Below, piece after piece: positions 10,589-18,623 of a stretch of 64,000 nt of DNA; position 1 is the stretch's first letter; every line of letters begins with the position of its first letter. The DNA is from Sulfurovum sp. (lineage in GTDB: Bacteria; Campylobacterota; Campylobacteria; Campylobacterales; Sulfurovaceae). Made by a program: the position numbers and the translations under genes. The notes under the pieces were generated by a model. That model saw only the letters and a program-made list of their open reading frames with translations, did no database searches and was not told the origin of the DNA. The stretch is taken from the NCBI GenBank assembly GCA_030949725.1, contig JAUZSE010000021.1, positions 1 through 64,000 of the forward strand. The letters run 5' to 3'.

Positions 10589-11983
10589 CTAAACAATAAG
10601 CCCCTTAATAATACTCGTGATCAAGTCCTCATACTCTTTAAGGTCTTCTGCTCCCAAGGTTTTGCCTGAGCGAAACTTTTTATGATACTTTTCCAAAGAC
10701 TTTCTTAACCTAGCATCTAGCCATTTATCTTTAAAGGTATGGTCCATCTCGATGTTGAACATTTCTCTTTTGGCATGAGAAGTTTGTGCCACTTTCATCG
10801 TATGGTACATCGCACGTCCCAATAAAATATAAGGAAAATTTCTGTTTTCCATTGGTCCCATCTCTAAGTAGCGTCTGCCCATAGTTTGTCCTAAAACTTT
10901 TACTTCTGAAAGTTCATTAAACCCGAAGTATGCTCCCGTACCACCAACCACTGCTCCTATGATTCCACCCAAAAGTAGAGTATGCCCAGCAAAAATCAAA
11001 TCAATGCCTGCACCCGTCACTGCACCAGAAGTGACACCTGTAATGATAAGTTCTTTGCGTGTGAGTCCAAACACAGAAGCGGTCTCTTCTGAAAAAAGAT
11101 CCATCCCCTCAAAGGTTAAAACTTTTTCTTCTTTTTGAAGGTGACCATGGTTCCACACCTCTTCTATGGACTTTTGTGTATGTATTTCTAAGTTTCGTAA
11201 ACTGTCTTTATACTTAGCTTCTATCTGCTCTTTTTCTTCTTCGCTTGCTTCTTGAGTATCAAAGTAAAACTTCTCCACAGCACTCACAGAGTCATATACC
11301 AATCTACTCACCAATGATGCACTACGCGTAAACATTTGCTCCTGATACTGTGTAAAAAGTTTGATAGATGCTTTGATGGGTGCTATCCACTCCTCTTTGA
11401 GCTGCGCCATACTCTCCAAAATACTCATATGCTGTTCAAAGTTTGTTTGCATAGGATTAAAGGTACGTACCATCTTAAAATAATGCCCCAATGCCCTCTT
11501 CCATTCTTGGGAATAGTCACTGTCATCAATATGGTTGATAAGTGCCATAGAAGGCTGCCCTGTCCAACGTAATATCTCCATCTCTGCTTCATACTCTTCA
11601 CCATACGGTTTAGACGCATCCACCACATAGATGATACCTGCTCCAGCCATAATGGGTTCAAGCAATTCCACTTCATCGTTAAAACGTGCATCATCTTTAT
11701 GTGTATGAATAAAAGCTTGTACCACTTCATGCTTTTTATCGGCAGATACATCATGCTTTTCAAGCCATGCTAAGACTCTTCTAGCCCTTTGAAAACCTGG
11801 AGTATCAAACAGTTCATACAGCACTTTACCATCTACACTCAAAGGGAAAGATCGTTTTTTGGTTGTGGTACCTGAAGTGTTTGATATATGTACCGAGTCA
11901 TCCAGTGCCAAAGCAGCCACTATGGAACTTTTGCCTTTGTTTGGGTGTCCTACGACAGCAAATTTAGGGTGTGTATACTTCAT
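10589..11983 (-). CDS. DUF3482 GTPase
   Basis: A TRAFAC-type GTPase with membrane-associated C-terminus. The G1 loop GHPNKGKSS lies near the N-terminus, a threonine-rich switch I follows (SGTTTKKR), G3 is DTPG and the G4 position reads LINHID. A glycine-rich hydrophobic stretch (GAVVGGTGAYFG) around residue 330 could insert in or lie on the membrane. I prefer the start at MKYTHPKF because its ATG overlaps the TGA stop of the DUF2868 gene (ATGA); the track start is 12 nt longer. DUF3482 and DUF2868 proteins are a known conserved gene pair of unknown role, so this is likely a two-protein module. Confidence 0.85.
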   Translation of the reverse strand: MKYTHPKFAVVGHPNKGKSSIVAALALDDSVHISNTSGTTTKKRSFPLSVDGKVLYELFDTPGFQRARRVLAWLEKHDVSADKKHEVVQAFIHTHKDDARFNDEVELLEPIMAGAGIIYVVDASKPYGEEYEAEMEILRWTGQPSMALINHIDDSDYSQEWKRALGHYFKMVRTFNPMQTNFEQHMSILESMAQLKEEWIAPIKASIKLFTQYQEQMFTRSASLVSRLVYDSVSAVEKFYFDTQEASEEEKEQIEAKYKDSLRNLEIHTQKSIEEVWNHGHLQKEEKVLTFEGMDLFSEETASVFGLTRKELIITGVTSGAVTGAGIDLIFAGHTLLLGGIIGAVVGGTGAYFGFNELSEVKVLGQTMGRRYLEMGPMENRNFPYILLGRAMYHTMKVAQTSHAKREMFNIEMDHTFKDKWLDARLRKSLEKYHKKFRSGKTLGAEDLKEYEDLITSIIKGLIV

Positions 11984-13362
11984 AACTTTAACCATACTTT
12001 TTCATTGTGAATAGATGCGATCTTTTTTACCCACTCATCAATATCTTCTACTTTTATATCATACGGGTTATCACTTTTACCTATAGGCATCACTATCACT
12101 TTATCTACTTTTTCACTAAGATCAATCACATAATCCAAAAATTCATTGGCAGGATGTTCCCATGATTTCCCTAAGAGTAACACCTCTCCCTCACTTTTAG
12201 AAATCACTTCATCATCCTCATCCAAACTGTTTGCTCCCCCTACTTTAAAGTGCTTTGGTGTGATTACTTCTATGAGATCAACCAAGACTAAAATGTCATC
12301 TTTTGTGATAGCCCATCCCTGTACAGAATCATAAGAGGCATCTAAAGTGTTAACATTCTGTCCATACCCACTGTCATCAGAAACAAAAGTAGCGTGTGTG
12401 GGCATGGCATGGGTAGAAATTATCGGTTCATTGATCTCTCTTAGTAATTGTATTGAGCCTTCTAAAGTAAAAAATGACTGCTTTAATGCACGCTTTAATC
12501 CAAAAGAAGAGAGGGTAAACATGAGGGTACGTAAAAAGATTGCATAGAACAATGTAGCAAAAGCCAAAAACTTCCACCACTCTCCTAGCTGTGAAGCATG
12601 GGTGATCATCTCTTTATTTAAAGTATCTCCCAGTCTGAAGTATTGACTCTGTTCTATGAGTGCCATACTTGGTACAGCAGAGGGAACAAGGTCTTTCCAC
12701 GGAAAGGCTACAGTCTGTAGAAATTCATGAAATGTTTCAGGTGTAATTTGTAATGTTGTACTCCAAGCAAAAGCAATGTCCTTTGTCGTAACCATAGCCA
12801 AAAGTGCAAAGAGTAAACCCCATGAAAAAAACAAAGCAATCATTTGTGAACGCTTAATAATAAGCCAATTTGAAAGTAAAGAATTGAGCTTAAAAGCCCT
12901 TATATTTTCTTGTACCTTAGAGGGTAAAAGATTTAAGATCTTCTCCATCCAAAAAGCAGGAGAAAGATGCACCAAGATACTTTCTTTAGACTTTGCTCGC
13001 AACATAGAAATACCAGTAAGCAACATCGTGCCTAGAGGTAAAACGATCACCATCACCATAAAATAAATCACATTAACTGGTTCTGCCCCATTGTATGAGA
13101 GTAATCCTAAGCCTGAAAAGAAGCCCAAAACAAAAGCCAGTAGCACAAGCGTCAAAGTGGTATTATAGACATAAGAAGAAAAAGTTTCACTAAGCAGAGG
13201 TCTTTTTAGCTTTTCATGATGTACTTCTATCCATCTTAAGATTTGTGCTAAGGGACGGTTTTTCAGTAAAACTTGCGTTAAACCAAAAGCACGGTTTTCC
13301 TCTCTGCTAGAGGGATTGCGTTCTAAAAGTGTGACAAAATTAACATAAGACTTTAGGTTCAT
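11980..13362 (-). CDS. DUF2868 membrane protein
   Basis: A 460-residue integral membrane protein matching the DUF2868 family. It has two close hydrophobic segments around residues 70-120 (TLTLVLLAFVLGFFSGLG), two further segments around 180-290 and a soluble C-terminal domain containing ILVLVDLIEVITPKHF and VIVMPIGKSD. It ends in an ATGA overlap with the DUF3482 GTPase and begins 3 nt before the malic enzyme stop, so the three genes may be cotranscribed. Family function is not established; partnership with the GTPase is inferred from the overlap and the recurrence of the pair. Confidence 0.82.
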   Translation of the reverse strand: MNLKSYVNFVTLLERNPSSREENRAFGLTQVLLKNRPLAQILRWIEVHHEKLKRPLLSETFSSYVYNTTLTLVLLAFVLGFFSGLGLLSYNGAEPVNVIYFMVMVIVLPLGTMLLTGISMLRAKSKESILVHLSPAFWMEKILNLLPSKVQENIRAFKLNSLLSNWLIIKRSQMIALFFSWGLLFALLAMVTTKDIAFAWSTTLQITPETFHEFLQTVAFPWKDLVPSAVPSMALIEQSQYFRLGDTLNKEMITHASQLGEWWKFLAFATLFYAIFLRTLMFTLSSFGLKRALKQSFFTLEGSIQLLREINEPIISTHAMPTHATFVSDDSGYGQNVNTLDASYDSVQGWAITKDDILVLVDLIEVITPKHFKVGGANSLDEDDEVISKSEGEVLLLGKSWEHPANEFLDYVIDLSEKVDKVIVMPIGKSDNPYDIKVEDIDEWVKKIASIHNEKVWLKL

Positions 13363-13365
13363 CTA

Positions 13366-14643
13366 TTATCTATCCTCTGGACAACCATAAATGATGCATC
13401 GTAACTGTTCCCTGTATGCTTCATGGTCATAACTATCTACACGCACAACACCTTCTTCAAAAGCTGCTTTGGCTACAGCTGATGCCACCCAGATAAGTAC
13501 CTCCTTGTTAAAAGGCAAAGGAATGATATGCTCTTTACCATAAGCTTATATTTTCATTATGATAGGCTGCTTTTACATAATACGGCACTGGCTCTTTTGC
13601 CAAAGCAGCCAATGCTTTGGCTGCTGCCATTTTCATACCCTCTGTTATCTTTCTTGCCCGTACATCCAAAGCACCTCTAAAGATAAAAGGAAAGCCCAGT
13701 ACATTGTTGGTCTGATTCGGATAATCCGAACGCCCTGTAGCGATGATAGCATCAGACCTAACCTCTTTTATCTCTTCGGGAAGTATCTCAGGTGTGGGGT
13801 TTGCTAAGGCAAAGATGACAGGTTCGAGCTGCCATCTTGAGAGACCATCTCTTTGGTTAATGCACCAGCTACGGAAAGCCCTAAGAACATATCTGCACCG
13901 TCTATCACATCAAGAAGTGTTTTTGCTTCCGTTTCTATGGCAAAAGGTGTCTTATATTTGTTCAGATCACTACGTGAAGTAGAGATAACGCCTTTAGAGT
14001 CACACATGATAATATTTTGAACCCCAAGTTTTTTATACATAGTCGCACAAGAAATACCTGCTGCACCTGCACCATTGATCACTATCTTTATCTGCTCTAC
14101 TTTTTTACCTGTAAGTTCCAGTACATTCATCAGTCCTGCGGTAGTAATGATGGCTGTACCATGTTGATCATCATGAAACACTGGAATATCCAGTTCTTCT
14201 TTCAATATACGTTCTATCTCAAAACATCGTGGTGCTGAAATATCTTCAAGATTGATACCCCCAAAGGTTGGAGCAATGGCCTTACAGGTAGCCACGATCT
14301 CTTCTACACTATGCACATCCAATTCAATGTCAAAGGCATCCACATTTGCAAACTTTTTAAAGAGTACTACCTTACCTTCCATCACAGGCTTAGAAGCCAA
14401 TGGGCCTATGTCACCCAACCCCAACACTGCTGTTCCGTCAGAGATGACAGCTACAAGATTCCCACGGTTGGTATATTCAAAAGAAAGATTCTCATCTCTG
14501 GCAATCTCAAGACAAGGAACGGCTACACCTGGAGTATATGCCAGTGAAAGTTCATGTTGTGAGTCACAAGGCTTAGTAAGTTTTATGCCTGTTTTTCCAT
14601 TTTTATGATACGTCAGTATTTCTTCGTTGCTTAGAGTTGCCAT
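13366..14643 (-). CDS. Malic enzyme (NAD(P)-dependent), frameshifted
   Basis: Malic enzyme oxidatively decarboxylates malate to pyruvate with reduction of NAD or NADP. The intact first 270 residues show [33 protein letters not shown], the metal-site motif [10 protein letters not shown] and the Rossmann motif VINGAGAAG. The frame breaks near 13830, where the other frame continues [17 protein letters not shown], and again near 13545, where it continues [19 protein letters not shown] and ends GCPEDR. Rebuilt length is about 425 residues, typical for the short bacterial form without a phosphotransacetylase domain. Neither break is in a long homopolymer, but both adjoin AGCT. Cofactor preference cannot be read from the sequence. 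Confidence 0.9.
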
Positions 14644-14770
14644 TTTTCACCTTGGGTTTAATATCGAATATTATACTGCAAGTATGATAAGGGTTTCTCT
14701 ATAATAGATGTAAACTTTTGTTTTGATGTATTTCTTAACTCGTGATGAAACTCCAACTTCGTCACGTTCT

Positions 14771-14837
14771 ATCGGTATTTGAACTATATGAATGAATCAG
14801 ATACTGATAGGAGTTCAACAGCTGGAGCTATTGAACT
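14771..14837. repeat. Two adjacent stem-loops in the malic enzyme/DUF2335 gap
   Basis: The arms CTATCGGTAT and ATACTGATAG pair over 10 bp with one mismatch and enclose TTGAACT. Directly after them AGTTCAACAGCT and AGCTATTGAACT form a compact 12-bp stem with a 2-nt loop (one G-U pair on the minus-strand RNA). No T-tract follows, so it is not a classical intrinsic terminator, although it lies 3' of the DUF2335 gene. The rest of the 14644-14859 gap shows no gene. Confidence 0.5.
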
Positions 14838-14859
14838 AGTAAAATGAGAGGTTTATAAG

Positions 14860-15330
14860 TTACTCCGTTTTTTCTTTTTTATCTCTATTTTTTATATAAA
14901 AAGCACCACCAAGACTTCCCAGTGCAACCACCAAAGCTACCAAGGCTTCTATACTTTTTCCATCACTAACAAAACCTATAGCAGCATTTAGTACATAAAA
15001 AGACAATGCCGTAGGAGTAAGCCATCCTAATACACCCAGACCAAGTTCACCTAAGACAATAGCCTTTTCAATGAACATATTATGTGACTGATGTTTCTCA
15101 GCCATAGTTGTAAAGCGGTTAGGCAAAGTTTTATCTATACCTTTATATACGAGCATGTGATCAGGATGTGGAACAGGTCCACTAAACTGTTCTTTTCTTT
15201 CAATAGTCGTAGTGACAACCTCTTCTATACTATTTTCTATAAGCTTAAGGAGTTCAGTCTCAGTTAATGTTATCTGCTTTTCTTGGCTTGGGTGTTCAAC
15301 TCCTACTACATCAGTATTGTCACTTGGCAT
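14860..15330 (-). CDS. DUF2335 membrane protein
   Basis: A 156-residue protein with the DUF2335 signature: a Pro/His-rich entry (FSGPVPHPDHMLVYKGIDKTLPNRF), then MAEKHQSHNMFIEKA and two C-terminal hydrophobic helices around residues 95-147 separated by DGKSIEA. The N-terminal 50 residues are acidic and soluble, with a possible coiled coil (TETELLKLIENSIEEVV). Family function is unknown. Its ATG overlaps the 3' end of the upstream small gene by 11 nt, so the two are translated together. Confidence 0.8.
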   Translation of the reverse strand: MPSDNTDVVGVEHPSQEKQITLTETELLKLIENSIEEVVTTTIERKEQFSGPVPHPDHMLVYKGIDKTLPNRFTTMAEKHQSHNMFIEKAIVLGELGLGVLGWLTPTALSFYVLNAAIGFVSDGKSIEALVALVVALGSLGGAFYIKNRDKKEKTE

Positions 15331-15535
15331 CAGAAGTACTTCCTTCTTTTTCTTCGTATTCTAATATTGCATTTGATAGATCTTTCCCCACATCTTCCCA
15401 TGCCGTATAGATTGTTGATTTTCTACATCTATGGAAAACTCGGATTTCATTATTCGCATCCATTGCTTTACCTATGCCCTGTATGTAACTATTCATAAGT
15501 CTACGTTTTATGGTATTTTCTATTTCTGTTCTCAA
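15320..15535 (-). CDS. Small protein upstream of the DUF2335 gene, unknown
   Basis: A 71-residue soluble protein, basic at the N-terminus and acidic at the end, starting with TTG after a good GGAAGG ribosome-binding site. I recognise no family. The 11-nt overlap with the DUF2335 gene indicates a two-gene operon and is the best evidence that it is real. The 15536-15767 stretch upstream is AT-rich, contains no gene and probably holds the promoter of this pair. Confidence 0.55.
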   Translation of the reverse strand: MRTEIENTIKRRLMNSYIQGIGKAMDANNEIRVFHRCRKSTIYTAWEDVGKDLSNAILEYEEKEGSTSDAK

Positions 15536-15767
15536 TGATCATCCTTCCAAATTAGATGTGTATATCCATAATGTGATTATCTATTTAGTATCAATTCAAT
15601 CTAATTATAACTAATTAGCACTAAATAGACAAAGGTTATAACTTTTTATCTATAAAATAAAGGGGATACGAGGCTAGAAATGAAGAGGAGGCGTTTTTTA
15701 CTTTCATTGTAGAATCCCTTTAAAGACTCTACTTGATTTTTACTTATTTGTTAGACTAATTTAATTA

Positions 15768-16238
15768 TTATTCAAAATACTCTTCAATAATCTGAGGAAA
15801 AAGTTTCATTGTTTTTATAGCTTTGTCAATTTTAGGTTGGAATACTTCTGCTGAATTAGGATAACCTTTGATAAATTCGTTGTAAATGCCGATCTTGTCT
15901 TCCATGTGTTCTTCTAGCGCGTCAAGTACGGATTGCATATTTTCTTTGGACGTGGCATACTTCATAAGCAGTTCAAACATACGTTTTCTTGGATGAATAG
16001 CCATAGAGTCACCAGCAACCAATGCGATATTTTTGATATCCCAACGAGAGATATAAATACCAGATACATGAGGTGCTATTAATTTAGCATACAATGCTTC
16101 TGTATAAGAAGGATAGTCTTTGAGGTCTACCTCTTCATCTGAGTCACACTGACCATCAGGACCAAATGCAGGTTTACCATTAAAGTTTTGCTGACTTATA
16201 TTTTCAAATTCTTTTCTTAAATCTTGTATATTATCCAT
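15768..16238 (-). CDS. Unknown soluble protein, last gene of the molybdoenzyme operon
   Basis: A 156-residue protein without signal peptide or membrane segments. It has a Gly/Asp-rich N-terminus (FGPDGQCDSDEEVDLKDYPSY) and a helical remainder (RKRMFELLMKYATSKENMQSVLDALEEHMEDK). I cannot assign a family. It overlaps the end of the preceding unknown gene by 8 nt and sits in line with the ferredoxin-like, TorD-like and molybdoenzyme genes, so an accessory role in maturation or regulation of that enzyme is a reasonable inference. Confidence 0.65.
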   Translation of the reverse strand: MDNIQDLRKEFENISQQNFNGKPAFGPDGQCDSDEEVDLKDYPSYTEALYAKLIAPHVSGIYISRWDIKNIALVAGDSMAIHPRKRMFELLMKYATSKENMQSVLDALEEHMEDKIGIYNEFIKGYPNSAEVFQPKIDKAIKTMKLFPQIIEEYFE

Positions 16239-16712
16239 TTTTTTCTCCTATCAACAGTGGAATATCATCCACGTCTATCTTTGTATCAAACCAACGATTT
16301 GCAAGCAACATTATCTTTGCGACAAAAAGTATCTGGTCATCTAAAAACTCTGGTTTTTCAAAGAGTGCAGCAGCGTCATCTGCTAGACAATACCCATACA
16401 CCTCTCCTTCTTTAATCTCTATAAAATCGACACGCCCTTCTCTTTGTGGCACAAGCATCCAGTGTTTTACAATAGCTTATAGCCTTTTCTCCAAACTCAC
16501 GTTCTATCATCATCTTATCTACTTTAGATTGTCCGACACTAGTCATAGTGATCTGAAAGTTCTCATCAGTGATATTTAATGCGATAGCTGTGGCATTTTC
16601 ACTGTTGATGTTTCATAATCTTATTGAAATACCTTCGCATATAACCCGTTTGGGCATTATGTCCCAAAATGGTACAAAGTTTTGTATCTGGCTTAATCTC
16701 ATGTGGTTGCAT
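16231..16712 (-). CDS. Unknown protein in the molybdoenzyme operon, frameshifted
   Basis: The track shows only the last 75 residues. Reading upstream gives MQPHEIKPDTKLCTILGH, then after removing one A near 16613 ENATAIALNITDENFQITMT, and after removing one A near 16478 a join to VKHWMLVPQREGRVDFIEI. The rebuilt protein is about 159 residues, soluble, with no signal peptide. Its first 60 residues faintly recall the substrate-binding half of shikimate dehydrogenases, but without the lysine/aspartate pair I could verify, so I do not assign it. It starts 2 nt after the ferredoxin-like gene and overlaps the next unknown gene. Confidence 0.6.
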
Positions 16713-16713
16713 A

Positions 16714-17841
16714 TTATTCGTCCTCTTTCTTTTCTTCAAACAAAGCTTTCATAGACAAAGCATTGGAGTGTAAGAACATAGCTTCTTCTTCTTCTAACAT
16801 ACAGCGTGGACAAGCTTGTTCTCCACCTGTGTAGGTAAAGTTGTTACCACATTCATTACATCTTTTGATGTCAAAAGTTGCCAAGGTTCTTTGGGTAGGT
16901 TCAAAAAATTCTTTGATTTCAAATCCACTTTGAAGTTGGATGGCATTGGGTTCGCAAACATCATGACATAAACGACACTTCACACAGAGCATAGAATCAA
17001 AATTTATCAGTGAAAACTTACCATTGGATGAGAGTGCGCCTGTAGGACAGATACGATAACAAATTTGACAATTGGTACACGTGTCATCTACAAACTTTTG
17101 AGAGGTAAATGATACTTCTTCTTCGGGTAATATCTCAAAAGTATCTGGCACACCCGCATGTTTTAGTGTGGTGAAAAGTATTTTACGTTTATCAGGTAAG
17201 TTCTTTTCTCTTATTTTGGCGATGATATGCACATCTAACGCAAATGTTTTTAATTCATCTGCTTCCACTGCTTCATCAAATGTCATTTTATGTCTTACCA
17301 CACCTTTAAGTGAAGCATTGCCTAAAAAAGATCGTCTTGAAGAAACTTCATCTTCACTTTCATTTTCCAATTTAGGAACATCTTCAGCGATATGATTACT
17401 CACAAGTTGTTTTTCACTAAATGAAGAGAGTACAAAATTTGCCTCTTCTATCCGTGCATTGATCTGCTCATAAAGTATACTTGTATCATCATAAGAACTC
17501 AAATCCAAAGTAATCTCTTCTTCACTGGCAAGCGCCAAAGAAATCAAATGTTCTACACTCAAAACAGAGATACAAGGTACATTAAATTTTGGAGAGATAA
17601 GCCTTACTTTTGATTCCAAAAAAGAAAAGAAAAATTCTGTTGTAGAAAAGTCCGATAAGGAAAAAGCTTCTGTAGGACAAACACCTACACAAGAAGCTGC
17701 TTCAACACCTGTGTTGTTTGCAAAACTTGGTAAGTTGTCTACAAGTTGTATGGACTCTGGACAAGCATCTATACATTTGCTACAGTCTGAAAATTTACTT
17801 GTTGCTCTGACACAAGAGGCTATCTCTAAATGTAAAGACAT
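16714..17841 (-). CDS. 4Fe-4S ferredoxin-type accessory protein
   Basis: A 375-residue cytoplasmic protein rich in cysteine motifs. The N-terminus has CVRATSKFSDCSKCIDACP and CVGVCPTEAF. Near residue 255 come two regular ferredoxin clusters, CTNCQICYRICPTGAL and CVKCRLCHDVCEPNAI, and the C-terminus ends in a rubredoxin/zinc-ribbon-like CNECG...CPRC. No signal peptide is visible, so it should act inside the cell. Proteins of this make-up accompany formate dehydrogenase or DMSO-reductase-family operons in Campylobacterota. The start overlaps the TorD-like stop by 1 nt, so an electron-transfer or maturation role for the nearby molybdoenzyme is inferred. Confidence 0.8.
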   Translation of the reverse strand: MSLHLEIASCVRATSKFSDCSKCIDACPESIQLVDNLPSFANNTGVEAASCVGVCPTEAFSLSDFSTTEFFFSFLESKVRLISPKFNVPCISVLSVEHLISLALASEEEITLDLSSYDDTSILYEQINARIEEANFVLSSFSEKQLVSNHIAEDVPKLENESEDEVSSRRSFLGNASLKGVVRHKMTFDEAVEADELKTFALDVHIIAKIREKNLPDKRKILFTTLKHAGVPDTFEILPEEEVSFTSQKFVDDTCTNCQICYRICPTGALSSNGKFSLINFDSMLCVKCRLCHDVCEPNAIQLQSGFEIKEFFEPTQRTLATFDIKRCNECGNNFTYTGGEQACPRCMLEEEEAMFLHSNALSMKALFEEKKEDE

Positions 17842-18488
17842 TAAGCTTGTGTACTACAGTGTTTTTCAAGCTGTTCAGTCACATATTCAAAGTCACTCAA
17901 CATAAATTCTAAAGCCAATTCTGCTCCATCATGATATAGAGGTGTACGGGATTCTCGTTTTGCATTGATGAGGAACAGTGGTGTCCACTCTAAAAGATGT
18001 TCTTTCAAAAATGCACGTTGTACTTGCATCAATTCACAAATACCATCTTTGTCATCTGCAATCAATGCTTTTTGAAGTGCCACACATAGCATATACATAA
18101 ATTCTAACTCAACACCGATATGATCCGCACTTACCACTCTTGCTTTATCTAGCTCAACACGAAAATCTAGTTCATTATAGAGTTCTAAGACGGGGTTATC
18201 TCCCCCACTCTCTATCATCTGGTCATCTCTGGTATAAAAACTTTCATACGGTACCAAATGCATGAGAAAAAGGTTTGTAAAGTCTACATTAAAATGTTTT
18301 TCTATCATTTCTTTATGAGAAAGGTCTTTACGCTTATCCCATGCTTTATAGTTAGGGAAGAAAGCAAATAAATCTTCATCACTTTCAATCTGTTCTAAAA
18401 ATTTTTCATCTACTTCAACAAGCATTAATCTTGAGATCAATGCATATATAGCGATACGGCTTTCTATCTCTTGTTTCATTTGTTCCAT
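17841..18488 (-). CDS. TorD/DmsD-family molybdoenzyme chaperone
   Basis: A 215-residue, all-helical protein of the family that binds the Tat signal peptide and immature catalytic subunit of DMSO-reductase-family enzymes until the cofactor is inserted. The pattern VDFTNLFLMHLVPYESFY followed by AKRESRTPLYHDGAELALEFM fits the family core, where an aromatic/acidic stretch precedes a long helical bundle. It lies 135 nt downstream of the Tat-exported catalytic subunit and is coupled to the ferredoxin-like gene, which supports the assignment. Confidence 0.82.
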   Translation of the reverse strand: MEQMKQEIESRIAIYALISRLMLVEVDEKFLEQIESDEDLFAFFPNYKAWDKRKDLSHKEMIEKHFNVDFTNLFLMHLVPYESFYTRDDQMIESGGDNPVLELYNELDFRVELDKARVVSADHIGVELEFMYMLCVALQKALIADDKDGICELMQVQRAFLKEHLLEWTPLFLINAKRESRTPLYHDGAELALEFMLSDFEYVTEQLEKHCSTQA

Positions 18489-18552
18489 GATTGTTACCCT
18501 TATATTTTACGCACTATACCACTTTCAAGATAAATAAAACTTAATAAAATTA

Positions 18553-18610
18553 GTTATCTGGGAAATCGTATACTTGCTGAGATAACGTTCCCATCGAGAC
18601 GATGGGAACG
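18553..18610. repeat. Nested inverted repeats between catalytic subunit and chaperone genes
   Basis: CGTTCCCATCG, loop AGA, CGATGGGAACG is a perfect 11-bp stem with a 3-nt loop (18586-18610). A second pair, GTTATCT at 18553 and AGATAAC at 18580, lies beside it. The GC-rich stem follows the molybdoenzyme stop on the minus strand but has no T-tract, so partial termination or mRNA stabilisation (more enzyme than chaperone) is likelier than full termination. Confidence 0.6.
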
Positions 18611-18623
18611 AGATTTATGTCAA

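Noticed and set aside
18586-18610. CRISPR repeat or insertion-sequence end
   Set aside because: A single palindrome with no further copies, spacers or transposase nearby.
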